Shown here in pieces: positions 1 to 11,953 of a stretch of 64,000 nt of DNA (position 1 is its first letter; every line of letters begins with the position of its first letter). This stretch comes from Cerioporus squamosus (lineage: Eukaryota > Basidiomycota > Agaricomycetes > Polyporales > Polyporaceae), in contig JABYQS010000008.1 of NCBI GenBank assembly GCA_022592435.1, forward strand, positions 1 to 64,000. Direction: 5' to 3'. The notes below the pieces were generated by a model. The model was not told the DNA's origin, ran no database searches, and saw only the letters and a program-made list of their open reading frames with translations. A program made the position numbers and the translations under genes.

Positions 1-447
1 AGAAGTGTCGGGCCAGTCGTTGACAGCTTCCTGCGTAGCGATGTCTTCTTGCTGGACGGAGATGTTGCCACGCGCTGAAACCACGTATAGAGGCCTGATG
101 ATGAACTCTGAGTGCTGAACTGGGCGGAACGTAAGATATGAGAACACACCCGTGTTGATAGAGAAGCAGTCAGGACGGCGAACCGGAGCATCCTGTCCTC
201 CAGCTTTCTCGTAGAGAGTCGTGTGTCTTGTTTTGAATGGGAACTTCAGACTCCATAGTCACTACGTCGCAGTGATACTGCAGCACGGCGACAGTTGGCA
301 TGACCTGATATCGATCCACCAACTGCAGCGTGAGATGCAGGAGTAGGCTCCTTCTTCGCCCTTCTCTCCTCCACTATTTGTGTCCTTGAACTTCAGATAC
401 CTAGCCTCGATGCCAGCGGCGGTGGTTGAACGTTGAAGGATAGGCAT
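1..447 (-). CDS. Unidentified protein, 5' part, runs off the left edge
   Basis: The minus strand opens with ATG at 447 and reads MPILQRSTTAAGIEARYLKF. A GT-AG intron of about 54 nt (roughly 303-250) joins exon 1 to a frame that is open to base 1 and reads LKFPFKTRHTTLYEKAGG, then INTGVFSYLTFRPVQ and IIRPLYVVSARGN. The second exon has the codon pattern of a real gene and no stop. Without that intron the two halves are in different frames. An alternative first intron (roughly 398-318) would give a different junction. I do not recognise the family: no catalytic motif, membrane segment or signal peptide is visible. The gene is incomplete because the window ends. It diverges from the complex I assembly gene that starts at 779. 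Confidence 0.5.
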
Positions 448-544
448 GAGTCAATCGTCAGAGGGGGCCCGGGAGAGTTAAGAGCGGCTGTTAGAGAGGC
501 CATGATTCAGACTTAAACCTTTGAATCTTGATGCTTATCCGTTA

Positions 545-643
545 CTTACCGAGTAAGTCCCTATGTAACCAGGTAAGATTCTGTTTCTTATGCATTACTT
601 ACCGGATAAGACCTTGTTTCTGATCCATTTCTTACCCAGTAAG
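545..643. repeat. Cluster of three palindromic CTTAC-N3-GTAAG-like motifs
   Basis: CTTACCGAGTAAG (545-557), CTTACCGGATAAG (598-610) and CTTACCCAGTAAG (631-643) are near-identical imperfect palindromes. A half-similar AACCAGGTAAG lies at 567-577. They sit between two divergent genes (starts at 447 and 779), so a regulatory role is possible but not shown. The rest of 448-778 shows no gene. Confidence 0.4.
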
Positions 644-778
644 AAGGGAGATTCTTAGGCTTCTTTCCGACGTCATCCGACACACCTCTTCTCGGACGGG
701 CACCAAAGCTTGACCGGTGACCTCTATCATCCGACAACTTGTTACCTGACTGTCAACGTTTCGCCCTCTTTTGCTGTT

Positions 779-1655
779 ATGTCTTTCTTGGCTCGCTTGT
801 TCCGGAGGTTCAGGAATCCAGTACGTGAGAAGTGAGGCGGAGTCGGCGAGAGAACTTATGAGTCTGGGTAGACGGGGTTCGTTGGTCGGGATCTGGAAGG
901 TATGCTGTGATAGCCTGTCCTTCGTACACTAACATTGAGCCGCGTTATCAGGGAACAGATACTTTGAGTACCCCAGCGTGTCAGACGGTAAGCGTCTCAC
1001 TCATGATCATCCATTCCGGACCAAGGCTCTGATGAGTACTCTCTACAGACCCACGTCGTACGAAACGCGTGGTGAAGTATGCTCCGGGTCTTGATATGCT
1101 TCACTATGTCTCTGGACACCGACGACTAGCTGGTGAGCCTTCTCTTATGTGATGATATCCACGAGTCACTTCTCAAGTACCGCCTATGTAGTGCAGTGGA
1201 CGTCCTGGTTGACGCACACTCGCTCGCATCCCCCGACGCTTGAAGTATGTGCTCGCTTATGCTGCTCCCTCCGCCATTTTTGGGCTCATGATGTTTCGCA
1301 GGAGTTGCAAGCAGACTTGGAGCGTCAACGACGCGTACGACTGAACGCAGCAATGATCGAGGCACGCGACAGGGCACAAGCCGCGCAGATCGCCGCGGCG
1401 GAACAACCAGTCGTCCGTCATGTAGAGGCTCCCTCGCGGCAGCAGCCAAGGCCCGCGGATGTCAACACCACTGCGGAACCTGCACCTTCGCCTCAAGCTG
1501 AGCAAGATCCACCCGCTAGGACGGACGCGCAACTCCCACCGCAGGCTCGATCGATACCTGACCAGAGGTCTGACCCTGCATCGCCCTGGAAGCAACCTCC
1601 GCGAGACGAACCTCACAGCTGGCAGCCCCGTGCCTCCGTTCGTCGCGCTGGATGA
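779..1655 (+). CDS. NDUFA12/NDUFAF2-family complex I (assembly) protein
   Basis: Six exons: 779-820, 872-899, then pieces starting at 952, about 1020 and about 1195, and a last exon from about 1308 to the TGA at 1653-1655; all introns are GT-AG and about 50 nt. The spliced product starts MSFLARLFRRFRNP and contains GRDLEGNRYFEYP, RRTKRVVKYA, VQWTSWLTHTRSHPPTLEEL and a helical LERQRRVRLNAAMIEAR, followed by a Pro/Gln/Ala-rich tail of about 90 residues. The G-x-D-x-x-GN-x-Y-(Y/F)E and W-x-x-W-L-(x)-HTR-x-HPPT pattern is that of the B17.2 family (NDUFA12 and its paralogue NDUFAF2), which act in the mitochondrial matrix arm of NADH:ubiquinone oxidoreductase. The HPPTLEEL segment followed by a charged helix looks more like the assembly factor than the structural subunit. 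That choice is inference. The gene appears intact. Confidence 0.8.
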
Positions 1656-2005
1656 TTGTCTCGTGCAGAGGTCGTAATGTCGCGTACTCACATTATGCAT
1701 GGCTTGGTATGAAGTGCAATCCGTATTTGATAGAGAGCACTTCTCTGATATTCATGCTGCTTCACTGAGTGCTGTTGCATATATGATATGTATGAACTGT
1801 ACATAGGTCACTCTCGGAGACGAAGCTGACTTCAGACTTCCGAGCTGACCGGAGAGCGCTGATGCTTGTGCCCCACGGCTTGCCTCATGGCACTCTGTCC
1901 CTACCTCCAACCTCTACTTCAACTTGCACGCAAGGCCCCTCAGCGATGTTCTCGGCAGTATAAGTACTTGCTGTCCCCTCATGACCTGAACTTTGAAGCG
2001 CGGCT
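1656..2005. other. Short intergenic spacer
   Basis: Between the complex I gene and WW-like gene A. It holds a TATAAG sequence at 1959-1964, 42 bases before the ATG of gene A, which is a reasonable but unproven core promoter. No coding exon is seen. Confidence 0.3.
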
Positions 2006-5000
2006 ATGCCTTCCGTAATCAGTTTACGCTCTCTCCTTCTCCTTGTGGCCTCTCTCAAATACTGGAAGAGTTCTTGCAAGCGGCTTCTGCTGGTCTGGCG
2101 ATACCTCAGGCAGATACTATGGTCAGGATTTGCGGGAAGAGGCAGAAGGACGGAGGGTGGAAGAGGGAATGCGGGGAGTGGGGCTCCGTCTGCTGAGGAC
2201 GCGTCGGAGCAGCATCGTAGGATCGAACCGGACTCGAGCGGGCAGGGAGAGGTAGAAGTCGCGACCGTTTGTGCGAGTCGAAGACCTCTGTCTGCACTTG
2301 ATTTGCACCTTGACCACCCCCACGGCCAGTTCTTGCAACCGGGGGACATCCCAACTCGTCCTGTATCCATGCTCCTACCCGGTCAGTCTCCAGTCCACAG
2401 CACTTCCGACATGCTGCACCCATTCTCCTATACCCACTCCAATGCCTCGAAGACGTCCAACATCTCCATCAGCGTTCAGTCGACCGGCGAGCCAGGACCG
2501 TCGCGCGGACGACACCTCGGAGTCGCGCATGGCAGACCGGAGGCAGGTCCTACTCCTCGCGCCGCAGCTAGAGGCATATCTCGCATCTCCTCGCGGCCGC
2601 CCTCTCGCCCTACATCGCGCTCGCGCTCAAGAGCACATTCCCAAACGCCCCTGCGTAGCGTGGTCGACCTACCCCTTCCAGCCCCCGTGACCGCGCCGTC
2701 GACTGGCAGCTATCGTTCGGTAGCACTTCCGAACGTGGAAGTTGCCCAGCATACCCCAGATACCGTCCCAACCATATCCTTGGCCCATGCACCCCGTGAA
2801 GATATATGGCCGATTCTTGAGATACCCCGGTATGACTCTTATACCACTGTCTCTCCCCGGCGAACGGAGTGGAAGCTCCCGCCCGTTACGACCGACTTTG
2901 CATTGTAAGCACCTGAACAATGCTATCGCATCACTTGCTCATGCTACTCCCGTAATGCTAGAGAGAACATGCCTCCCGACTGGGTGGCGTATACGCATCC
3001 AGAAGGCCGACTGTACTTCTATAACCCACTGAAGGTGCGCCTGCTCGTTCAGGCAGCGAGTACTTGCTCACGCCGCATTGCTAGAGAATATATACCGATA
3101 CCGACGTGCGCGATCCCAAATTGCTGGAGATACTCGAACGGTTCTCCGCGCAAATCGACGAGATGGTGCACGAACGCGGGCTCGAGCTACCCCCGGATCA
3201 CGACCTGGTGCTCTGGCTGGAATGGCGGCGGATTTCGCAATCCGGATATAACTGGATCTACTACTTCGTCGACCACTCTACTCGGACGCTGTTTTGGATC
3301 GAAGACTACGACCCTGTGACGAACCTGGACATGGATGAGCTCCTTGCTCTGAATAGCCCGTACGACATCAGTAGGTCTGCCGCCGTTTCGCAGGGTCGAT
3401 GTCGATGCTCATTCCAAACTCAGAGTATGAGATACATGGACGATATTGGTGCGTCTAGTTGTATGTCGGACTTGCATCTAGGGCTTGAACTTGAGACTAG
3501 GGGACATATAGAACTATATCCTCACGGTCGAGAGATCTCCGAGGACGTATGGACGGAACTCAGTGGCATGCTGCTCTTCGCAGATCTAGGTCAGTATGGG
3601 TATCACGGTCGAGACGGGTGTCTTATGCATGGCCTCTTAGATGTCACCACATCGATGACGACCACCGTCACATACCGTGCCGAAGAAGTTCACAGAATGT
3701 TAGCAATGGTCAAGTCGGCCAAAGGTGCGCTCGTTCATTCTCCGTATCAGATTGCTTGTTTGGCTCACGTGTCCGTTAGCGATCGAGAAAACAGTGTACG
3801 CTACAGTCGTCGTGGGTGAGTAGTCGGCAATGGTGGAACCTCCTCCCTATGTCTAACGTAGCTTCTTAGCACGACTGATGGCGACCTTCAGTGCGTACGT
3901 CCTCGTGTCTGGTGTCCACTGTCACTGAGACGCAGTTCAGCACGCCAGCGGTGGTTGAACTGCTACGGCCAGACGCATGCACGTCTCGGACGTGATCAGA
4001 GCGTGTACAACAGTCCAAGACCACGCCGCACGCCCCTGATCAAGCTGTTCGCTCCTCTTTTCTGGAATGCCCCGGAGGTGCATCTGCGCGGGCTCGAAAA
4101 AATCTTTATCGATGGTGTCATCGCTGTCGTGCCATGGGGCACGTTCATCGGCAAGCTCCAGACCGAGTGGCAGGAGTTCGTCCTCTACGTACGTGACAGC
4201 TTGCTAGTGTCGGGCCACGGCAGGATCGCTGACGTCCGGTTCAAAGGCAACGGTGTTGCTGAACGCGAACGTCGCGTTTCTCGCAATCCCAAGCGTCGAC
4301 AACGGCGAGGATGTGACTGCCGCCCAAATCAGCAGCTACTTGTCCATCGTGACGAGTGTCGGGAGCATCCTGCTCGGGCTCTTGCTGATACGGCAGCACC
4401 GTGTGAAGTCGAAAGAAACGGCGGATGATGCTGTGGGCTCTTCCCGGTTTTCATCGCTTCAGTCCGTTGACGACCCCGCTTTGACAGAATGCTTTCCTGA
4501 GATCACGCAGACACATGATGCTCGGGCTCGAGACACTCGCAATCATCTACAGTCTGCCTTATGCGCTGCTCATGTGGGGGTACGTCTAATTCTCATGTAT
4601 GCTCGGACATATCCCGAAAGTGAAGTGGCACTGACTTGAGTCACAGCATGGTCACCTTCCTCGTCGCTTTCTCCTTCGAGTGTTTCGCCACCCCGGACAA
4701 GGTTGCCGTCTTCACCACTGCCGCAGCCTGGATCGCCGTCGCGTTCCTCGTCGGCTGGACGATCTACACCGGGTGGGAGGGCGGAGAGACGTCTGTCTGG
4801 GAGTGGCAGAAGCAGCTGGTGCTGCGCGCGTACGAACGTGCGGTCCCGGAACATGTGCGGATTGGCCTCGCGAAGATGCACAGCAAAAACAAGCAGACTC
4901 TGCGGAACCTCTCGGCGCAGGCGCACAGGGCACAGACGTATCTTCGGATGCAGTCGCTGTCGCTGCGTGCCTTCCCGCATCTCAACGACCCGCCAACGAC

Positions 5001-5031
5001 GGATGGGAGCAGTCGTGGCGCGAGTGTATGA
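2006..5031 (+). CDS. WW-like multi-pass membrane protein, paralogue A
   Basis: Exon 1 (2006 to about 2906) encodes a Ser/Pro/Arg-rich, probably disordered N-terminus of about 300 residues. After a GT-AG intron comes PPDWVAYTHPEGRLYFYN, which matches the first half of a WW domain but lacks the second Trp. A further block (3106 on) contains YYFVDHSTRTLFWIEDY, a second WW-like hairpin conserved in paralogues B and C. Later exons carry a helical region (GLELETRGHIELYPHGR), then YGQTHARLGRDQSVY and WNAPEVHLRGLEKI. The C-terminal third has about four hydrophobic segments (around 4250-4390, 4530-4580, 4650-4690, 4705-4765) and a basic amphipathic tail; the stop is at 5029-5031. No enzymatic motif is visible. 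The protein is probably anchored in an internal or plasma membrane with a large cytosolic N-terminus. Exon junctions around 3380-3480 and 3810-3940 are uncertain. Same family as B (7086) and C (39614). Confidence 0.7.
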
Positions 5032-7014
5032 TGTGTTGTCGACGTCAGACGGGTGAGTCTACTACCTGCTACCTGCTGCTTACCTTGTACTATACATGAG
5101 TGTTGATGACATCCAGGTGCTGTACGGGGAGTCGATGGGCGCGATTGCTTCACATGCTGTAGCGATACAAGGAGAACGTGCAACATGTCATCGTTGTGCG
5201 CCCTTCGCCTGATCGCTACCAAGGATCCTGATAGGTGCTTGTGCAACCCATGGACCTTGGACCCCTGGTCGCCCCAACCAGATAGGGTGGAGACTACCGC
5301 CAGTGCATGGAGAGTGCTGTCAATGTACTCTCGAATCCCGAGGAAGAAAGCTCTCTGGACCTCTGGTGGTCACGTTGAAGACTGCCATACGTTGGCAATG
5401 CTCTGACGAGGAGCACTGTCATAACGTTGAGGATTCGGAGGACCTCAGGCCTCGAGGCCCGAGGGAAGTCGCGAACGTCAAGTCGCCGATGCTTGTCCCA
5501 TGCACGAGGGCATGTAAGGGTAATGCATGAGACGGGGTCATGTATGGCTATGTTCGATACACAGGTTGATGGGAGTGAACGCGGAATCGATGCGCTCCTG
5601 CGATACCTCATGGAAAGCATGCTATGCGAGCTCGGCTTTATGACCAGGATTCGGAAGACCTTGTGATAGCGAATTCTCGTTCTGCTCGTTTGTGAACGCC
5701 CCCTGTCATCGCCACAGTGGCGCCGGGACGGCACGCATATGAGGAGATGTACAGTATGTCTCCGAGTCCCGACAGTACTCTCATGCGGGACCGAGTAGAC
5801 GAAGTCTGTTGTACAGCGGTCGACTAGACGTCGGCGCGAGGTCGCATTGATGGCCTGACAAGAGCTCTTCTCCCGTGAAAGACGTGGGGCCCAAGGTTCG
5901 TGCGGAATGCCGAGACAGCCGAACATGCGCAGTTGAGAGGCAGCAGATCCTGCTATCCCGGCGGTCGATCCTACAAATCCGTGAGTTGTTAACAGAGACC
6001 AATTCTAGAAAAATGGGCGCACCTGCCAGAGGGCTAAGCGACGGCGATACCCAGAGAGCTCAGTGAATGGCGAGGACATGCCTAATGCCATGCGGACTGT
6101 GCAGCCAACATCCTCGACCGGAGATGCGGATGTCGGCAGATTCGGGCTTGCGCGAACAAGGCAAGAGAGAGGGAGCCAAGGCGATGCGCTCTGTTCCTTG
6201 GGCAGAAGTTCTAAACTTCTATGCGGTTCCGTCATGGAGCGACCGCCGACGCATCGTCCTCTCCAATCTTCAAGGCTACGTCCCACACGTCCATAAACGT
6301 CCACAAAGGAGTATCTAGAATAGAGAAGTCAGACAGACCGCCGAGACATTGGAGCTGGGGCGAACAGCTAGTAGTAGGCTACTAGGCCTAGGGTGGGGGA
6401 TGGATGGCGCCCTTCTCGCCTCCCGAGATGGATTCTCACCTCCCCCGGCAAGGGTTTGGTTTACCTTGCAATCCGATAAGACACAACGAGGCGGCAGATT
6501 GAGGAAGTGAACCGGTAGGATGTATGTACATAGGAAGAGGGCAAGACTTGTTCAGGACTCGGTGTCCTGCCAGTGTCAAGTCCATTACAACCGGTACTTA
6601 CCAAGTACTTACTTCAAGTAACAAGTACTGATTGATACTGGGCGTCTCAACCGCGTGGCCTGGCGTCATGGCAGACAGCCTGAGCTTAAACTTCTTCCGC
6701 TCCTCCTTGGGCTCTATATACCTACTGGCTGCGAGGCATTCATGGTAGACATTTATGCGCCCGCTGGATGTCGGGAAACAGGACAGATGGCTACAACTGG
6801 ATTGTGCCTCCAAATCGAAGCCGGCGGCCCGGGGTCTTGTCTTGCCCCATGCAACTTACGCCGCCTTGTCTCGGAATATGGGGGCGAGATTTTCTTCCAG
6901 AAACCCGGGTCAACAACATGTTTTGCGGCAAATTGCCCGTCGCCATCGAGGCCTTTCCGTGACATCTCAACATCAACATCTCGTAGTATGGCCACCGGCT
7001 CTGCGACTCGAAGC
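5032..7014. other. 2-kb intergenic region, no gene recognised
   Basis: Only short, mutually contradictory reading frames are present on both strands and none joins to a neighbour by plausible splicing. A few stretches (for example 5303-5530 plus strand) are open but show no family resemblance. It may contain decayed sequence. Confidence 0.3.
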
Positions 7015-7022
7015 TATAAAAG
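7015..7022 (+). promoter_or_regulatory. TATA box of WW-like gene B
   Basis: TATAAAAG lies 71 bases upstream of the ATG at 7086, followed by a pyrimidine-rich stretch with CTCACC and TTCTC, the usual layout of a fungal TATA promoter. Confidence 0.6.
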
Positions 7023-7085
7023 AGCTGTCCTCTGCAACTGGTTCCCCCACCTCACCTCCGGTTCTCATTTCTCCCAGCACACAGC

Positions 7086-8979
7086 ATGGCCACCTCCGGA
7101 CTCCAATCCTCTATGGCAGACTCTCCGCCACGCTCCTCTCTGTATCCCATCGCCCCCAAGCAGGCTGCTGTCGTGCGATACGACGCGCCAAAGAGGTCCG
7201 CCACAGACCATCTCAATTTCATCACTGAGTCCCTTCTGACCAAATCGCAGGCGTTCTCACCAGGAGCACAGGAAGGTTCCAGCTGGAACGTACAGCTACG
7301 CCGGGGAGCCGCAGTGAGCAGCACTGACATCATCCCTCTCGCATATGCTCATCAGTCGTGTTCTTCGCTCAGGACGCCTGCCTTGCCGTCAGGATGGTCG
7401 GCGCACGTGAACCCTGAAGGTCCATTGTACTTCGTGTACAGGTCAGACATCGCCCTGGTCACGGACGCTTACGTGTACACGCCGTCTGTGCAAGCGAAGA
7501 TCGCCAAGTTTGTCGCGTTGGTGAAGAAGACACTGGTGGAGGAGAGCATCTCTTGGCCCGACTCCGCAGAACTCTACTTGCGACCCGACGAGGATGAGGA
7601 CACCTGTGGCTACTTCCTGTTGGATCATGCGTCCCAGGTAGTCTTCTGGCTGGAGGACGTAAATACCTCGGATCTGGGGATCATGGAAACCGTATCCGAC
7701 TCTCACCTGCGTACGTACCGTGGAGTTGAACGTTGATGGGTCACTGTTCCCAGTGTGCTGACGTGCTGTTCAGGTTGGCTCCTGAACAGCAACTATTGGA
7801 GTGGCGTGGAGACGTTCCCAAGTCATCGCCCGAAACGCCTGAACCTGAAGGTCGACGACCTGATCGCAATAATCAACTCAGGAGAGGCAGACCATAGGAC
7901 CTCCGAGACTTCAACCTTCCCCTACCGCGCCGATCTGTGCATGCACTGGAGTCGCATGTTGAGGCAGGCCAAAGACAGCCCTACACAACCTTACTCAATA
8001 TGGACCATCGCGCGGATGTGGGACAGCATCTGTGAGTACCGACTGAATGATGGCACTCCTTACTCGCCGCTGATCTATGCCTTGGCTAGGCAATAGCCGG
8101 GCATGGCAGCACTACGGGGAAGAACAGGCACGTCTCGATTACACGCAGAAGATAGTTGACGATCCAAAAGACAATGTGCCGAAGATGGGCTCTGTCTTCT
8201 TGACTCTGTCGTATGCGCTTGGTGGCCATCCGGCAGCATACCTGACTATCCTCGATCGGGAAAGCACCGACGGCTTGTTCCACTTGAACAGGTGGCAAGT
8301 CATCTTGAAGGATATCAAGGCAGAGTGGAAGCAATGCTTGAACTGGGTCAGTCCGTCCAGTCATTCAGGTGTTATCTCAACTAATACCGGACTGCCTTGA
8401 CAGTCGCTAGGCACGTCCATGTGAGTATCTCGTCCCCTTCACTGTGCGCACGCATACTGACAAGATGCCCTCATCTTTCGCGCAGCATCAACCTCCTCCT
8501 CTTCCTTATCCCAGGCACGTCAGGCGTCCTCGCCAGCCTGTCCCTCGTCTGTTGTGCGGGCGCAGTCCTCTCCGCCTTCACACTGCTCCAGCGCCACACC
8601 CCGCACCCTGCAGACAAGGTCCCCGACACGGTCAGTAATTGAGTAATTGTCTTGAACATTCTATGACCGCCTGCTCACTCTCCCTCGATTTTTCCAGCGT
8701 ATGTTCTTTGACGAGTCGTCCGTGGATGGGCACAGGAAAGCAGCTCTTGCCTTTGCGCTACCCCGCGCACTCTTCATGTGGGCCGCTGGCCTCGCCTCCG
8801 CGCAAGGGCTGGTGTGGCTGGTGCGCGAGATGGGCCTGTACGTCCTCGGCGAGCTCGCTCTCCTCGTTCTCCTCGCGTGCCTCTCCTGGGACCGCTGGGG
8901 CGCGCGTGTTGCGAGCTTCCTGCACTGGCGCCGTGCACCCGAAGCAAACGCGTACGACATCGTGGAGAATGCGGCGTGA
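7086..8979 (+). CDS. WW-like multi-pass membrane protein, paralogue B
   Basis: Starts MATSGLQSSMADSPPRSS. The first exon runs to about 7711 and includes LPSGWSAHVNPEGPLYFVY (WW-like hairpin 1, second Trp missing) and CGYFLLDHASQVVFWLED (hairpin 2). Following exons give LNSNYWSGVETFPSHRP, RLNLKVDDLIAIINS, SRAWQHYGEEQARLDYTQ and HLNRWQVILKDIKAEWKQ, each aligning with an equivalent block of paralogues A and C. The C-terminus has hydrophobic segments around 8480-8580 (LLLFLIPGTSGVLASLSL), 8735-8830 and 8838-8880, then a short polar tail ending in ENAA and TGA at 8977-8979. N-terminal disordered part is shorter (about 110 residues) than in A. GT-AG introns are visible after DSHLR, before NSRAW and around 8640-8700. 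Function unknown; the family looks specific to basidiomycetes. Exon ends are approximate. Confidence 0.7.
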
Positions 8980-9800
8980 TTTGCGCTTGCCGCTGAGAAG
9001 CCTGTCATTTGTATTGTAGTGAGTGGACACGTTATGTCGGATTCTCGCGGAGTGCTCGAGCATGGGAAGGACTCGGAGTGGGGGCAGTCGACCGGTCATA
9101 GGCCTGTACGCTTTCACGAAATCGCTACGTTGATGATTACGATAGGAGCTATGCTATGACGCCCTTGGCTATGAGACCACACACCCGCCTTCGCTGTGTT
9201 CGCCCGTCAGACACCACCTCCCCTCGCCATCTCGATATACCCGAACTTGTGTTGTTAGGCTACTGATCAATATACGAATCTCACCTGGGACACTGTCTTG
9301 CAGGGCCTACCCAAGCTGTCGACTACCCGCCCGCGCCGGTCTGCGAACTTTTTGAATGCGATACCGATACCTGCAGCATCTTCGAATGGGAGCGGAGCTC
9401 TTGCGAACTCCCCTGCGCACTGTGTTGGGGAGCAATCTCCCTCCCGAGTCCCGACTGGCTTGACTCCACGACCGTCGCTCTGCTCACGCCATCTCTGGCT
9501 GAGACGCTGACTCGAGCGGCCGGAACGCAGCGCCATCCATCCTACAGAATTGTTTGGCAGCGGAACATGCACGCAGCGCTGCTGTATTCGTCAAGTGTGA
9601 TCCGCCGAGACTCTGTAAGGCCGTCTCTCGAGCGCGCTTCCGAGGCGTCGGTGCTCGACTCGGTGCGCCACCGCTGTGCATGCGCACCTGAAGTCGGAAT
9701 GAATGAACAATCGCAGCCAAGGTCGCATCGCCTCGCCACCGCCTCAAAGTGCACTCATGGTACACGGTGACAGACCTGAGACGACCGTGAGTGTGTCGCT
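8980..9800. other. Intergenic region, possibly containing the 3' end of the HNH-like gene
   Basis: The 3' flank of gene B followed by sequence in which the minus frame from 9780 to about 9540 could be a continuation of the HNH-like gene (reading VTVYHECTLRRW), but the frame cannot be tied to the paralogue at 30664. No other gene seen. Confidence 0.3.
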
Positions 9801-10865
9801 TCAATTCACATACTCTGCTCTCCAACTGTTGAACTTGCTGTTGGGCTTGCACACGACGAAGAGGTCGTCGGTCCACGTAGAAAGACGACTTGGGGAGCAC
9901 TCTGGCATTTGAAGCCTGCGAGTCCACTGCGCATACATGATCCGTTGTAAAGGGGGTGCATGTCGAGTTGGGATCTCGCAGAGTGTTCAGCTAGATTATA
10001 GAGTTGATAGTAGTCAATATCCAGACCACTGATTCCAAAATAGCGATCGAAGAACTCCGACGCCCACCCGTCCCAAGAATCTGCGTCCTGGTCCTGCCGT
10101 TCACATCATATGAGTAAGTCAGGGCTCGTTGCTTTGGAGGAGCACATCCCAGTGCCCACGCACCCTCGAACGTTTCGGCAAGTCGCACTGTATGATAGCG
10201 GTGACTCGAAGAAGTTCTCGGCGGATGCCAGTGCCTGCATCGGAGGGGAACGGCGGCGGCGGTGCCTGGACGTCCACAGGGCCCGTTTTGAAGCAGGCGT
10301 ACGAGTCGCGCTTCAACACCCACGCAGCCCAACACACCTGCTCTCTGACATACACCGGCCACTGACCGTGATTGGGGGGCAGCACTGTGTAGGTTGTGTG
10401 AGCGTGACGCTGCGAGTATCTCACGTGATTGAGAGGCTTACGGGTTTGAGACATTGGGGTGAACCAGAGCTTGTGGGCCATTGTGGACAGCTCGCTTGCC
10501 AACAGCTCCGACGTTGATACCCCGGTCGTCATTGGCAAAGTCCCATCGGCAGCAGTGTCAACCAGACGACCGCATGCACAGACGCTGGCGAGGATGTACC
10601 GACTTCCGCGCGGCAAGTCTAGATCCTGAGCGGTTTGGTAAAAGGCTTCGATCAGCCGCTTGACAGAAAAGTCTGAGTTCTGCTGATCGAATGCAGGAAC
10701 CCCAGCCGGCTTGTTGTAGATCTGGAAGCTTGGATCGTCAAGCACGTCGAGATAGGCCGTCGCGCGCTCATAGAGTTCCTTGTCCGTAAGGCTGGGATCG
10801 TCGACGATGGAGTCTGTCATCTGCAGGAAGAGCCGAGGATTGCCCAGAATCAGAGGAGTGCTCAT
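9801..10865 (-). CDS. HNH-nuclease-like protein, copy 1
   Basis: ATG at 10865, reading MSTPLILGNPRLFLQ and then DSIVDDPSLTDKELYERATAYL, FSVKRLIEAFYQTAQDL and GSRYILASVCACGRLVD, each nearly identical to the copy at 30664. The HNH-type core WVLKRDSYACFKTG has the R-D-x-Y-x-C-x-x-T-G signature of fungal HNH_2 proteins. A 76-nt intron (GTGCGT donor, equivalent to that of copy 2) joins LPKRSRD to DSWDGWASEFFDRYFGI. The segment expected to hold the catalytic His reads VTAIIQCD where related proteins usually have a His before the hydrophobic residues, so activity is doubtful. The region 10379-10435 reads through an apparent intron. The 3' end is uncertain: the last good frame (DDLFVVCKPNSKFNSW) stops at 9801-9803. 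HNH assignment rests on short motifs; a degenerate copy is likely. Confidence 0.45.
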
Positions 10866-11948
10866 GGTGGCGACGTCAACGTGTGTGCAGGGAGTGGTTC
10901 AAGCGGAGGCGTGGGTCAAAGGGAGAAGTGAGGAGCTGACTCGGAGTTGCCGCCTCATATGCTAGGTTAATGGCATTTGAGTACAGGGACTGTGGAGCCT
11001 CCTCCCTTCTCAGTCCGCCATCCGTCCGTGATCGCGCACCGGGATGTCCTGGGAGGGGAGCTTGCGCCAACCGGACAGTACCGAGAGCCAGTCGACGTTC
11101 GAAGGCCCGCCCGGATGCGTGCCAGAGGAAGTCCCGGTTAGGAAGGTGCCCACGCCGCGACACGCTTTCTTGAAGTTGAGACCACGATTTCCTGGGACGA
11201 ATCAAAATCACGATTCAGAGACGCATACGGATGGTTGAGCATACTGCCATAATTGGCCGTCATGTGCGGATACGGAGAAACAGGGGAATGCCAGCTCGGA
11301 GCGGATACCTGCAGGCTGGCCAGCTGGGAGACGGCGATGGCGTTGCCCGCCTGTGCAGATGAAGGTGATCCGATGTTTGTATACTGGGGAAAATAGAAGT
11401 GAGGCCGCGTGTCGCATACACACGGGAGTCGCTGTGTGGCGTGTCGCCGCCTGAGGATGCTGACCAGGGCGACATAAGCAAGCGCTGACCGGGTGTGATT
11501 TCCTACAAGGTATGAGCAGCCTCGAAGGATGAGTGTATATTATTGCGTCTGGAAGCAGTAGCGTCCGACAATCCCGCTCCGAGCGAATGCGTATGTCGAG
11601 AAATCATCTGCAGTCACCATGACCGTCATATCCACGAAGGCGGAGTCAACGATCCTGCAGATCCTGGAGCAACGAGCCCTCATGAAGTCCCCTGACTGTT
11701 ATGAGGAGATCAGCTGCGGGCTCTAATCACAAAAGCTGCGTACATACTTGAATGCGCATCTCGTGTTACGGAGCGGTAACAAAGACAGAGTCCTCTGAGG
11801 GTGTTTCGGCAGCACAACAAGAGCACAGGAGAGTCGTTGATGCGAACGAACGTCGACAAGAGTCTTGCAATCGAGCTGAAGTCCAAGAAGCGGCGCCGGT
11901 GTTCAGGAATCTTGCAAGCGAGCCAGGTCCAAGAAGCGGCGCGGGCGT
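10866..11948. other. Intergenic region with one tiny ORF
   Basis: Upstream flank of the HNH-like gene and downstream flank of the small helical gene. The only notable frame is a 35-codon plus-strand ORF at 11619-11726 (MTVISTKAESTILQILEQ) with an ACC before its ATG. I cannot tell whether it is translated. Confidence 0.25.
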
Positions 11949-11953
11949 TCAGG
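11881..11953. repeat. 27-bp direct repeat
   Basis: Two copies beginning GTCCAAGAAGCGGCGC (11881-11907 and 11927-11953), two mismatches, 46 bp apart. The second copy overlaps the stop codon of the small minus-strand gene. Confidence 0.7.

Noticed and set aside
5294..5926. 210-codon minus-strand frame between WW-like genes A and B
   Set aside because: Overlaps several plus frames, is Arg/Ser/His-rich, and has no homology or splice context I can support.
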